Shown here in pieces: positions 39,475 through 48,824 of a stretch of DNA of 64,000 nt; the first letter of the stretch is position 1; the number at the start of each line of letters is the position of its first letter. A program made the position numbers and the translations under genes. Below the pieces are notes generated by a model, which ran no database searches, was not told the DNA's origin, and worked only from the letters and a program-made list of their open reading frames with translations. The DNA lies in contig CAVOQD010000012.1 in the NCBI GenBank assembly GCA_963698255.1, forward strand, positions 62,001-126,000, written 5' to 3'. The DNA is from JAWKOK01 sp963698255 (GTDB taxonomy: Bacteria; Chloroflexota; Anaerolineae; Caldilineales; Caldilineaceae).

Positions 39475-39792
39475 AATTACGGCAATTCCAGAACGCATTG
39501 CTGTATCATTCATACGAATGGTATACTTTTCCCATACGTTCCACCCCAGACGTAACTGCACAGATTTGAGAAAGATGCACTTTTCGCAGTGTGCCGAACC
39601 GACTGAACCCAAAGCAAAATAAATAGAGACACGGACGCAAGAATAGGGGGTTGCCGCGCGAAGGATTTTTGTATTTTATACGATAATAGCAAATAATGGC
39701 TTCTCTCATGTGTATTTCTGCAAGTTTCCCGTCACACAATAAATAAATTTGAGCGTCAATTCGTAAACACCATTGGTAGAGGTAAACCCAAT
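39475..39792. other. AT-rich leader region of the giant secreted-protein gene
   Basis: This 318-bp stretch has no supported gene. It is much more AT-rich than the flanks and carries a candidate promoter at 39498-39527. A long untranslated leader or a second promoter nearer the ATG (for example TTTTTGTATTTTATACGATAAT around 39666) is possible. Confidence 0.4.
39498..39527 (+). promoter_or_regulatory. Candidate promoter upstream of the giant secreted-protein gene
   Basis: TTGCTG (39498-39503), 18-nt spacer, TATACT (39522-39527). The start codon is 265 nt downstream. Confidence 0.35.
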
Positions 39793-42700
39793 ATGAAGTA
39801 CACTCATCAATCTCGGTTCTTGAAATTTTTCATACTTGGCGTCGTAGCGCTTTCCACGATTTTTGTTGCCCAAGAAGTATTTGCGCAGACCGGCAGCGAA
39901 ATCGCTAATAACCAAGTTGACAAGTTCGAATCTTGGGATCGGGACAAAAACCCTTCCGCCGACTGGAGCGCAGGCCAAAACGACTCGTACATGGAAGGCG
40001 AAACAATTCCAATGCGGGTCCAGTTCAAAAATTTGACGGCAAGCACAGCTTATCATTTTTACTTCTGTCTTGACATCGACAACACGCCGCCGTGGGCCTT
40101 CACCAAGGCGGAACCTTGGAACACGACCTTGCAACCGGCCGCACCGCCGTCGCAGGGAAACTTGACCTCTCCTGATGAAGGTGTGCAGGCCGAGAGCGCC
40201 AAGGTGTCGGGCCTTGCTGTCTCCTACGCTGGGGTTGATGTGGGAGCGTGTACATCCGGTTCGAGGCCGCAATTATCCTATCTTGTGGAGTTTACGGCCC
40301 TTGCCGGCGATCCGTTCTTTGTGATTGGCGGGCATGTCGCTGCGCCAGGGGATGTTGACGAAGAAGGTGGCACCGTCGGCATCGGACAGGGGGCCAGTTC
40401 AGTCAATGGCACATTTCAGGCACGGACGGCCACTGTAGGCGATAAGACGCTGAATTTTATGGCAGAGCCGGCGGTCAATTTGCGGATCAGCATTGATCCG
40501 CTAAACGCGACCAATGCCGTTGGCGATGAGCACACCTTTACGATCAAAGTAGAGCAGACAGTCGATGGGTCAACCTGGACACCGGTTGTAGGCGCGAGTC
40601 CGACTGTAACGGTCAGCCCGACGCCGGATAGTGTAACGGATAACTGTGGCAGCACCGACGCAAATGGCGAATGCACCTATGTGATCAACTCAGACAGTGC
40701 GGACGTTTTTACGGCGTCAGCCAGTGTGACAGTCAACGTGGGCGGGACAACCATTACCCGCACGACCGGCACTGCCGCCAACGGAACTGCCGGCGGGACC
40801 GGCAACGCCACCAAGAACTACGTGAATCTGCGTATTAGCATCAATCCACCATCTGCCGTCAACGCTGTCAACGATGAACACACCTTCACGGTTAAGGTCG
40901 AGGAGAATACGGGCGCCGGTTGGGTAACGGTTCAGGGGGTGAACCCCGTCGTGACATTTGACGTCGCGCCGGATTCCGTAACCGACAACTGTAATACGAC
41001 GGGCACGGGACCGGCCGGAGAATGTACCGTCGTCATCAACAACGCTGATGCTGAGACGTTCGTGGCGTCGGCCGAGATCACGCGCGAAGTTAGCGGCGTA
41101 GCGATCACGCGAGAGACCGGGACGCAGGCGAACTTGGATGCAGGCGGCTCCGGAGATGCAACCAAGACCTACCAGTCTGAAATAGACAGCTATCGTATCA
41201 GCATCGGCCCGCTGGCTGAGACCAATGAGGTAGGTGACCCACATACCTTTACAGTCACAGTAGAGCGAAATACAGGCCAAGGGTGGCTTCCTGTATCGCA
41301 AGAGGTCCCGACCGTCAGCTTCAACCCAAACACGACGCCTACAGCGAACACATGCCCCTCCGGCACTGATGCCAATGGCCAATGCACTGTGACGATCAAT
41401 TCGACGACCCCTGGCGTTTTCAGCGCTTCAGCCAGTGTGGACATCGGAGACTTCGGGACGGTGACCACAGGCACACAAGAAAATATGGCCCTTGGCGGCT
41501 CAGACGATGCCACCAAGACCTACGTGGATCTGCGCATCAGCATCGATCCGCCACAAGCGACCAACATCGCCGGCGATCCCCATGTCTTCAACGTGACCGT
41601 CGAGCAGAACGACGGAACCGGTGCCGGCTGGCAACCTGTTGCTGCCGTCAACCCCAGCGTAACGGTCTCCCCTGAGCCGACGTCCAAGACCGACGATTGC
41701 GCCGTTTTTGGAACCGGCGCCGGCGGAGCCTGTGAGGTCACCATCAATTCGCCTACCCCCGGCGTCTTCGGCGCCTCGGCCAGCGTGACGGCCAGCGTAA
41801 GCGGCGTCGAGATCACACGCAGCACCGACGACGATCAGGCCAATTTGGATGCAGGCGGCTCTGGCAATGCCGCCAAGACCTACATGGATCTGCGTATCAG
41901 CATCGATCCGCTGAGCGCCACCAATGAAATCAACGATCCGCACACATTTACCATCAAAGTCGAGCAAAACGACAGCAGTGGTTGGGTCAATGTCACCGGC
42001 GCCACACCGACTGTGACGTTCGATCCGACAATTACACCGAGCAGCGATACCTGCGCCGATCCAGGAACCGATGGCAACGGCCAATGTACCGTCACCATCA
42101 ACTCGGCAATACCTGGGACATTTGTGGCTTCCGCTTCAGTGACAGTCCTCGTGGGTGGTGGCGAAGGCATTGAGATCACCCGCGAAACCGGAACTGCGGC
42201 CAACGACGCAGCCGGTGGATCGGACGATGCAACGAAGACGTACGAGCAGCCACGCGGCAGATTGACAATTGTCAAGGAAGCCGATCCGGCCGACGGCACG
42301 GATTTCGACTTCAGCATCACTGGCCTTGACGGGTCTAGGGGTATCGAACAAGTACTTTACCGTGAGACTTTCCCATTTGACGATTCGGTAAGCGGTGGCC
42401 CTGCGCAGGGACTGCACCAAGGCTGGATTGGATTGCGCAATGGCCAAGCCGTGGGTAGTTCGGCTCTCAGCATCTACGATACAGTCAACGGCTCAACTAC
42501 GCTGGCGCCGGTGAATTCGAACCCGCTGCCCGACGCATCGGCACCCGACTTTGCAGGCTTCTGGTCAGCTAACGGCGTTCAGGGCGTGACACTGTTCACC
42601 GAAGAATATCAGTTCCCCGCGAGCGCGCTTTCCAAGGTGACCTTGGAGACGAAGCACGATGTTGCCAGCGACAGTCCGAACCCTGGTGACAATCGCCACC

Positions 42701-45700
42701 GCCTCGCGATCCGCATCGGCCAAGACTGGTATCTATCCGATCTTGAGTTAACCCAGTCTGCAAGCGGTAGCTATGAGCTATTGACCTTCCTCGATCCCTT
42801 GAGTCTCTCCTATCGCAAAGCGATCTTTGACGGTAACAATCCTGCGACAGCACCGCGGTGCGACAACCTCACCACCTGTGTCCCAGGGCAGTCATTGCCC
42901 GACGGGACAGTGACCGGAATCGGGATCTTCACCGATTGGGTCTCAGGAGGCCAGAAGTTCCGGATCGATAACTTCACGCTTTATACAGACGCAACTTCGG
43001 CCACCTTCACCCTCGACGATGCAGATCCCGACGACAACGATACTGTCGGGAATTCGGCCACATTCTCTGTCCTCGGCGACTACAGCGTTGTCGAGTCTAT
43101 CCCCGAAGGATGGCTGCTTGAAGAGATCGAGTGTGAATATACGGAACGCGAGCCTACAGTCGCCGCCGCCAGTGTGCAGGGAGATGGTCCTATCTACACA
43201 CCAAACGTCGAGAATGGGGAACTGCTCGTCACGGTTGAGCCGTACGATGACATCACCTGCACGTTCGAAAACATCGAAGCGGATGTTGAAATCACGTTCG
43301 TCAAGGTAGTGGCCAATGGACCAGCCACACCGGATCAATGGACCTTTGACGTGGTGGAAACGCAAGCCACAGACATTCCCCACATGGGAACGGCGAGCCT
43401 GGAACCCGGCGAGTACATCGTGACCGAGAGTGGTCCCGAAGGGTACATCGCGATCGACGCCGAGGGCGCGTGCTCGCTTGAGGACGGCGAAATCGTGTTG
43501 ACGGTGCCTGAACCCCAGATCTGTGCGAGCGAGTTGGGTTGTCTGCAAGAACAGCCGAGCGAGCCGGATCAGTTCACTTGTCAGGTGACAAACACGTTGC
43601 CCCAAATCATCCTGACGCCGTCCTACCTGGTAACAAGCGTCGAAGAAGGCAAGCTGACCGGCCACGGCAGCGTCGCCTGTTACTGGATCACGCTGTCTGA
43701 TGAACCGGACGGCAACGTTGTGATCGATGTCGATCCGAACGGATTGCTGAAAGAGGTCAAGATTACACCAACACAGATCACGTTGAATGCCGGCAATTGG
43801 AACAGTCTGACAACGGCTGAACGCTCCAATTTCCTCTGCGTGCGTCCGGTTGACGACGAGATCGACGAGCAGGAAACTATCGAGTGCGGCGACAAGAGCG
43901 CCAATTTGACCAGCGACTCTGGTGCGCCGTATGCCGAACAAGAATGCGGCGATCACAAGGAGTTTGTCGAGCATACGGTGAACGCCGCGACCACAGCCCC
44001 CGGCTACAACCAGAGCACGCCGTGGACCAATGAGACGTTGACCTTCCTCGGACGCCCGGGCGAAAACTTCCTTGAAGCGCTAGTCCGAGACAACGACAAG
44101 GCCGGCGTGGTCCTAACTGAATCCTTCGCAGTCAGCGATGTAGATGAGGATGGCACGCCGACCGGCCTTGCCTGCTACTGGGTTACGCTCAAGAGCAAGC
44201 CTGCACCCGGCGAAACGGTGACAGTCACGGCCGCAGCGGACGGCAACATCAATGTCCAACCAGCGACTGTGGAACTATCCAACGTCAACTGGGACGCGCT
44301 GGGGGCTCAGAGTAACAAGGTCTGTATCACGCCGGTGGACAACGACAAAATCGACACCACGGGCGCCTATGAAGCGTACAAGAACACCAATATCTACGGT
44401 GATGGTCTCAACAACGTCAAAGTATTCGGAGACTATCTGGCCTTTGTGAACCACACGGTTACCAGCAATCAGGGCGATTCCAAATACTTCAACAATGGCG
44501 CACCGTTCCAGAAGAATGGACCTGAACTGGGCGGCTCGAATCTGCAAAGCCAGATCGACGTCCTCGTACGTGAGGACGATCAGGCCGGCACGATCTTCGA
44601 CTCAAACCAGTTCAACGTGGTTGAGGGCGATTCCGTCAGCCTACAAACACGGCTCGCCAGTCGTCCGCAGAATACTGTATTCGTGGACCTCAATATCGGC
44701 AACAGCCCTGTGTCGGTAAGTGCAGCCGCCATAGATGGCGTTACCCTCAGTGAAGCTGCTTCGCTTGCCTTCACGCCGGACAACTGGAATGTCGTTCAGA
44801 CCGTGACACTCACGGTTGATGACAACGAATCGGCAGACGGAACCCGCACGCTGCGCGTTGGCCAGACCACACGCAGCACCGACCCCAACTTCGATGGTCT
44901 CACTATCGACGATGTCGCAACCGTCACTGTGGTCGACAACGAAAGCGCCGGCGTCGTCATCTTGACCAATGCGGTCTCGGTGGCCGAGGGCAATAGTGGT
45001 GTCCCGTACGCATTGGTGCTCACCAGTCAACCCAGTGGCCCGGTCACGGTCAACATCGTGACAGACGGCCAGTCTGCCGTCGATCGCCGGAGTGTGGTCT
45101 TCGATCAGAACAACTGGCGGCAACCACAGCAAATTGTTGTCAGTGCGGTCGATGATAACGTCGATGACGACAGCAGCGACAGTCAGATAAACCATGTCGT
45201 ATCCAGCAGCGATGCCGGTTACGACGGCCTAGTCGCCGGCAGTGTGAAAGTGTGGATCAGCGACAACGATTCCGCCGGTGTAGCGGTAGGCATGCCGCAA
45301 CGCACAAGCCTCGATGAAGGCGTTACGACGTCTTATACCCTAAGCCTGCGCAGCCAACCGGTCGAACCCGTCACCTTGCTTGTGGCCACGGATGGACGTA
45401 CGACAGCTTCGCCGGCTGCGGTCACGTTCAGTGCTGACAATTGGAGCACGCCGCAGACTGTCTTGCTCACGGCTCTCGACGACAAGATCGACTCGCTGAT
45501 CGATGCACGCGAAACCTACATCGACCACGGAGTAATCAGCTCCGACGGCAACTACACCGGCATCGACGTAGACAGCGTTGGCGTCACCATCACCGATAAT
45601 GATACCGCCGCAGTCGTCGTGTCGAAGCAGACCGTATCCATGCTGCGTGGCGAGCAGGCAACCTACACAGTGCGCCTGGCCAGCCAGCCGTTGAGCGATG

Positions 45701-45981
45701 TCCTGCTCACGTTTGACACGTCAAACAAAGTCAAGGTTGACGGCACGTGCGATGATGTCAGCGAGGAAGCGTCAGCCTGTGTGCAATTCACGGCCGCTGA
45801 CTGGAACACCGAACAGACGATCACGGTCACGGGTCTATACGACGGTCTAGGATTGATTGCACATGCAGCGGTCAGTTCCGACACGAAGTACGACGGGATC
45901 AACGTAGCGTCTGTGGAGGTCAACGTGAACGATAACCCCAATGACCATGACGTTTTCCTGCCCATGATTGCCCGCCGGTAG
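39793..45981 (+). CDS. Giant secreted repeat protein (2062 residues) with two repeat blocks and an FLPMIARR tail
   Basis: Signal peptide (residues 1-32, ending VFAQ). About residues 35-215 form an N-terminal domain. About 230-810 consist of five repeats of 115-120 residues, each beginning (V/M)(N/D)LRISI(D/N)PP-type and ending GG.G.ATK.Y, with conserved Cys pairs (DNC...C). About 815-1270 are a prealbumin/SpaA-like region (LTIVKEADPADGTDFDFSITG, FVKVVANGPATPDQWTFDV) with an inserted domain. About 1275-2045 are six Calx-beta-like repeats, each with AGVV...EG....Y.V.L.SQP...V...NW...Q.V.V...DD and ending V.V.DND. The tail is HDVFLPMIARR. No frameshift occurs over the whole 6.2 kb. It is probably a cell-surface or S-layer-like/adhesive protein. 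Confidence 0.8.
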   Translation: MKYTHQSRFLKFFILGVVALSTIFVAQEVFAQTGSEIANNQVDKFESWDRDKNPSADWSAGQNDSYMEGETIPMRVQFKNLTASTAYHFYFCLDIDNTPPWAFTKAEPWNTTLQPAAPPSQGNLTSPDEGVQAESAKVSGLAVSYAGVDVGACTSGSRPQLSYLVEFTALAGDPFFVIGGHVAAPGDVDEEGGTVGIGQGASSVNGTFQARTATVGDKTLNFMAEPAVNLRISIDPLNATNAVGDEHTFTIKVEQTVDGSTWTPVVGASPTVTVSPTPDSVTDNCGSTDANGECTYVINSDSADVFTASASVTVNVGGTTITRTTGTAANGTAGGTGNATKNYVNLRISINPPSAVNAVNDEHTFTVKVEENTGAGWVTVQGVNPVVTFDVAPDSVTDNCNTTGTGPAGECTVVINNADAETFVASAEITREVSGVAITRETGTQANLDAGGSGDATKTYQSEIDSYRISIGPLAETNEVGDPHTFTVTVERNTGQGWLPVSQEVPTVSFNPNTTPTANTCPSGTDANGQCTVTINSTTPGVFSASASVDIGDFGTVTTGTQENMALGGSDDATKTYVDLRISIDPPQATNIAGDPHVFNVTVEQNDGTGAGWQPVAAVNPSVTVSPEPTSKTDDCAVFGTGAGGACEVTINSPTPGVFGASASVTASVSGVEITRSTDDDQANLDAGGSGNAAKTYMDLRISIDPLSATNEINDPHTFTIKVEQNDSSGWVNVTGATPTVTFDPTITPSSDTCADPGTDGNGQCTVTINSAIPGTFVASASVTVLVGGGEGIEITRETGTAANDAAGGSDDATKTYEQPRGRLTIVKEADPADGTDFDFSITGLDGSRGIEQVLYRETFPFDDSVSGGPAQGLHQGWIGLRNGQAVGSSALSIYDTVNGSTTLAPVNSNPLPDASAPDFAGFWSANGVQGVTLFTEEYQFPASALSKVTLETKHDVASDSPNPGDNRHRLAIRIGQDWYLSDLELTQSASGSYELLTFLDPLSLSYRKAIFDGNNPATAPRCDNLTTCVPGQSLPDGTVTGIGIFTDWVSGGQKFRIDNFTLYTDATSATFTLDDADPDDNDTVGNSATFSVLGDYSVVESIPEGWLLEEIECEYTEREPTVAAASVQGDGPIYTPNVENGELLVTVEPYDDITCTFENIEADVEITFVKVVANGPATPDQWTFDVVETQATDIPHMGTASLEPGEYIVTESGPEGYIAIDAEGACSLEDGEIVLTVPEPQICASELGCLQEQPSEPDQFTCQVTNTLPQIILTPSYLVTSVEEGKLTGHGSVACYWITLSDEPDGNVVIDVDPNGLLKEVKITPTQITLNAGNWNSLTTAERSNFLCVRPVDDEIDEQETIECGDKSANLTSDSGAPYAEQECGDHKEFVEHTVNAATTAPGYNQSTPWTNETLTFLGRPGENFLEALVRDNDKAGVVLTESFAVSDVDEDGTPTGLACYWVTLKSKPAPGETVTVTAAADGNINVQPATVELSNVNWDALGAQSNKVCITPVDNDKIDTTGAYEAYKNTNIYGDGLNNVKVFGDYLAFVNHTVTSNQGDSKYFNNGAPFQKNGPELGGSNLQSQIDVLVREDDQAGTIFDSNQFNVVEGDSVSLQTRLASRPQNTVFVDLNIGNSPVSVSAAAIDGVTLSEAASLAFTPDNWNVVQTVTLTVDDNESADGTRTLRVGQTTRSTDPNFDGLTIDDVATVTVVDNESAGVVILTNAVSVAEGNSGVPYALVLTSQPSGPVTVNIVTDGQSAVDRRSVVFDQNNWRQPQQIVVSAVDDNVDDDSSDSQINHVVSSSDAGYDGLVAGSVKVWISDNDSAGVAVGMPQRTSLDEGVTTSYTLSLRSQPVEPVTLLVATDGRTTASPAAVTFSADNWSTPQTVLLTALDDKIDSLIDARETYIDHGVISSDGNYTGIDVDSVGVTITDNDTAAVVVSKQTVSMLRGEQATYTVRLASQPLSDVLLTFDTSNKVKVDGTCDDVSEEASACVQFTAADWNTEQTITVTGLYDGLGLIAHAAVSSDTKYDGINVASVEVNVNDNPNDHDVFLPMIARR

Positions 45982-46034
45982 GAACGCGTCGATAGCCTGC
46001 AACTCGGCAGACACGACACCGATCTAGCGAAACC

Positions 46035-46070
46035 AAAGCCGGACTCGATGAATTTTCCGAGTCCGGCTTT
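46035..46070 (+). terminator. Intrinsic terminator of the giant gene
   Basis: Stem AAAGCCGGACTCG / CGAGTCCGGCTTT, perfect over 13 bp with a 10-nt loop, located 53 nt after the stop codon. Confidence 0.7.
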
Positions 46071-46180
46071 GTCATTGGCACAACAAACGGATACGGAAAG
46101 TCCGGGGGCTTGCCGTCGCGATTCGAATTTCGTGGTCATCGTTGCGTATTTTTGAGCTGATACACAGCTTGCAACTCACG

Positions 46181-46189
46181 TGCTATACT
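46181..46189 (+). promoter_or_regulatory. Extended -10 promoter for the membrane protein/GerW genes
   Basis: TGCTATACT at 46181-46189 is an extended -10 (TGN + TATACT), 68 nt before the ATG. The -35 region is poor, as often in extended -10 promoters. Confidence 0.4.
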
Positions 46190-46257
46190 TACCGTAATGG
46201 TTGTTGAACACGACTCGAAAAGAGTGCGCGTAAAGAGTGTGCGAAGGGAGGTCGCAG

Positions 46258-46585
46258 ATGGGAAAGGGAGCGCCATCGAGCACGAAGGTTGACAGGCGTA
46301 TTGAGGGAGAACCGATTGTTTCCGGCGGCAGGCGTATTCAGCCGGTGGCACGGCTTGTGGGCTGGGAGATGGACGGCGATGAGCGGACCGGCTCGTTTGT
46401 GAGCCGGGTGGGTCGACTGACACCGCTCGAAGTACAGGTCGACCACGATGGTGAGCAAGAGGTAATCTCGATTGACGATCCGTTGCAGGAGCCGCTCCGT
46501 GGCATCCTGGCCGTTGGCGCGCTTGTGAGCGTGGTCTGTATATTGATCATGCTGGCGGCGACAGATCGTTGCCAGACGCAAATAG
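46258..46585 (+). CDS. Small membrane-anchored protein upstream of GerW (frameshift near the end)
   Basis: About 109 residues; not recognised. A soluble N-terminal part (RIQPVARLVGWEMDGDERTG) precedes a single membrane segment GILAVGALVSVVCILIMLAA. Read with one base skipped near 46560, it closes with a basic tail RQIVARRK and stops 11 bp before the GerW-like gene. AGGGAGG precedes the start. The close spacing suggests cotranscription with gerW. Confidence 0.55.
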
Positions 46586-46596
46586 GAGGCAATACC

Positions 46597-47041
46597 ATGG
46601 ATATGAAGGAATTGGTTGACACGTCGCCCATCACTTCATTGGTCGACAACATCGGCGTCAAGAGCGTCTTCGGCGAACCCATCGAGGAAGACGGCGTTGT
46701 GATCATCCCGGTCGCACAGGTCGAGTACGGTTTCGGCTACGGCGGCGGCTATGGCAACAACCCCAACGCAGGCGAGATCGAGGATGGGGCGGATCAAGAA
46801 GCGGCGGACGAGGAAAGAACCGGGCGAAGGTGGCGGCGGCGGTGGGGGAGCCGGCGGACGAGCGACACCACGCGGCTTCATCCGCATCACATCGGATGAT
46901 GTGACCTACAAACCGATCTCGGATAACGACCGGGTTCCGCTGGCCGGCATACTGATGATCGTCTGGTCGGTCTTCTGGGTGGCGATGACGATCCGAGCGT
47001 TGATCAAGTCCGTGGCAAAAGTGAAGAAGGCGAAGGGATAA
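46597..47041 (+). CDS. GerW/YtfJ-like protein with C-terminal membrane segment (one frameshift)
   Basis: Residues 1-50 match the GerW (YtfJ) family: MKELVDTSPITSLVDNIGVKSVFGEPI...VVIIPVAQVEYGFGYGGGYG. A Gly-rich linker (residues about 72-90) follows, then FIRITSDDVTYKPIS and a membrane segment VPLAGILMIVWSVFWVAMTIRALI. GerW is known from Bacillus spore germination, but relatives occur in many non-sporulating bacteria, as presumably here. One base is skipped near 46816. TAGGAGG lies before the ATG at 46597. Confidence 0.78.
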
Positions 47042-47063
47042 GGCAGTCAATCCAGGAGGCTCC

Positions 47064-47693
47064 ATGCGACTGATCTTCGCCCGCCATGGCGAAAGCCAGG
47101 CCAACGTAGAGAGGATCATCTCCAACCGCGCCCTGCCCCATGGCTTGACGGCCAAAGGTCGGGCACAGGCGGAGACGCTGGCCGTCCGGCTTGACGAGAG
47201 ATCGGTCGTCGCCATCTACGCCAGTCCGATTTTGCGCGCTCAGGAGACAGCGTCGATCTTGTCCGAGCGACTCGGTTTGCCGGTCCGAACGTCGGATGCA
47301 CTACGCGAGTTCGACTGCGGCATTGCCGAAGGGCGTGGCGACGCCGAGGCATGGCAGGCCCACAATGGCGTTGTCGAAGCGTGGGATGTCGGCCACGACT
47401 ACGATCAGCGTATTCCGGGCGGCGAAAGCTTCAACGATCTGCGCGCCCGGTTTCTGCCCTTCGTCGAGCAGATCCGCGGCGAGTGGAAAGAGGAGGACGC
47501 CGATATCGTCTTCATCAGCCACGGCAGCATGTTGACACAGATGTTGCCGCTACTCCTGTTCAACATTGACCGTTCCTTCACCCAAGCAAATCCGTTGGGA
47601 AACTGCACGCGTGTGGTAGCCGAATTGCGGAAAGGGGAGTTGGTCTGTACGATTTGGGACGAGAAAGATATGAGCGTGTTCAAAATTAATTGA
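47064..47693 (+). CDS. Histidine phosphatase (phosphoglycerate mutase-like)
   Basis: A 209-residue protein of histidine phosphatase clan branch 1. The catalytic motif FARHGESQAN (His8), the YASPILRAQETASIL segment, the acid residue in LREFDCGIAEGR and the second His in VFISHGSM are all present. It could be a phosphatase for a small phosphorylated substrate. Starts with AGGAGG 8 nt upstream. The frame is intact. Confidence 0.85.
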   Translation: MRLIFARHGESQANVERIISNRALPHGLTAKGRAQAETLAVRLDERSVVAIYASPILRAQETASILSERLGLPVRTSDALREFDCGIAEGRGDAEAWQAHNGVVEAWDVGHDYDQRIPGGESFNDLRARFLPFVEQIRGEWKEEDADIVFISHGSMLTQMLPLLLFNIDRSFTQANPLGNCTRVVAELRKGELVCTIWDEKDMSVFKIN

Positions 47694-47699
47694 AGTGAT

Positions 47700-47753
47700 C
47701 CTCCGGGAGGAGAATGACAGCAAACTGGTATTGCGCAGTGTTCCTCCCGGAGG
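47700..47753. terminator. Hairpin between the phosphatase and dehydrogenase genes
   Basis: Exact 12-bp inverted repeat CCTCCGGGAGGA (47700-47711) / TCCTCCCGGAGG (47742-47753), each arm itself partly self-complementary. Followed by GCCTTTGTTG. It may act as a terminator or attenuator ahead of the dehydrogenase. Confidence 0.5.
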
Positions 47754-47777
47754 GCCTTTGTTGAATCAGGAGATCTC

Positions 47778-48782
47778 ATGGATATTGCCGTCTTCAGCAC
47801 CAAAGGATATGACCGCCGTTCGCTAACCAAGATCAACGAATCCTTTGGCCACCACATCACCTTTTTTGAGACGCGCCTCCGTGCGGAGACGGCTGCGCTG
47901 GCATCCGGCTACGACGGCGTCTGCATCTTCGTCAATGATGACGTGGACGCAGACGCAATCGAGAAACTGGCTGCGGGCGGCACCAGAATCATCGCCACGC
48001 GCAGCGCCGGCTACAATCAGATCGACCTGCAGGCCGCCGCTGACCATGGCCTGACCGTTGCCCGCGTGCCGGCTTACTCGCCAAACGCCGTCTCAGAATT
48101 TACGGTTGGCTTGATCCTGACCTTGGGGCGACAGATCCACCGCGCCTACAATCGAGTGCGCGATAACAATTTCGAGCTGGAGGGCCTGCAGGGCTTTGAA
48201 TTGGCGGACAAGACTATCGGCGTCTTCGGCACAGGCAAGATCGGCGCCGCTGTGATCCAAAACTTGAGCGGCTTTGGCTGCCGCATTTTGGCCTACGATA
48301 TGTACCGCAATCCGGCGGTTGAAGGGCTGGCAGAGTATGTCGATAGCGCTAGGGAAGTCGCAGAACAGGCCGATATACTCACGTTTCACATGCCGCTGAC
48401 TCCGGAAACGCACCATCTGATCAATGCCGAAACCATCTCGCACATGAAGGACGGCGTATTTATTGTCAACACCAGTCGGGGTGCGCTACTGGACACAGCA
48501 GCCATTATCGACGGGTTGAAGTCGGGCAAGATCGGCTATCTGGCCATTGATGTCTACGAGGTGGAGGATGATCTCTTCTTCCGCGATCTCTCCAACGAGA
48601 TCATGACCGATGATGTCTTTGCTCGCCTGACCACATTTCCAAACGTGTTGGTGACCGGCCATCAGGCCTTCCTAACTGACAAGGCGCTGGGCAACATCGC
48701 CGAGACGACGCTGAGCAACTTTGCGCAATTTGAAGCGACCGGACATTGTGACAACCAAGTTTTGCCGGAAACCCGACACTGA
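47778..48782 (+). CDS. ldhA: D-lactate dehydrogenase / 2-hydroxyacid dehydrogenase
   Basis: A 334-residue NAD-dependent D-2-hydroxyacid dehydrogenase, closest in pattern to fermentative D-lactate dehydrogenases: MDIAVFSTKGYDRRSLTKIN, RSAGYNQIDLQAA, VARVPAYSPNAVSEFTVGLIL, the NAD loop GVFGTGKIG (about residues 151-159), the catalytic Arg in VNTSRGALLD, Glu in DVYEVE and His in VTGHQAF. It would reduce pyruvate to D-lactate. CAGGAGA lies upstream. The frame is intact. Confidence 0.85.
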   Translation: MDIAVFSTKGYDRRSLTKINESFGHHITFFETRLRAETAALASGYDGVCIFVNDDVDADAIEKLAAGGTRIIATRSAGYNQIDLQAAADHGLTVARVPAYSPNAVSEFTVGLILTLGRQIHRAYNRVRDNNFELEGLQGFELADKTIGVFGTGKIGAAVIQNLSGFGCRILAYDMYRNPAVEGLAEYVDSAREVAEQADILTFHMPLTPETHHLINAETISHMKDGVFIVNTSRGALLDTAAIIDGLKSGKIGYLAIDVYEVEDDLFFRDLSNEIMTDDVFARLTTFPNVLVTGHQAFLTDKALGNIAETTLSNFAQFEATGHCDNQVLPETRH

Positions 48783-48824
48783 CGGGAAGAAGACGTAGTT
48801 CAAGTTGAACAGACCCAAACGGCA

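Noticed and set aside
40470..42250. CRISPR-like or tandem DNA repeat array
   Set aside because: The repeats are about 350 bp, coding, and diverged: they are protein repeats in the secreted protein.
42943..43974. A 343-residue open frame on the minus strand
   Set aside because: Antisense to the giant secreted protein gene; no recognisable motifs.
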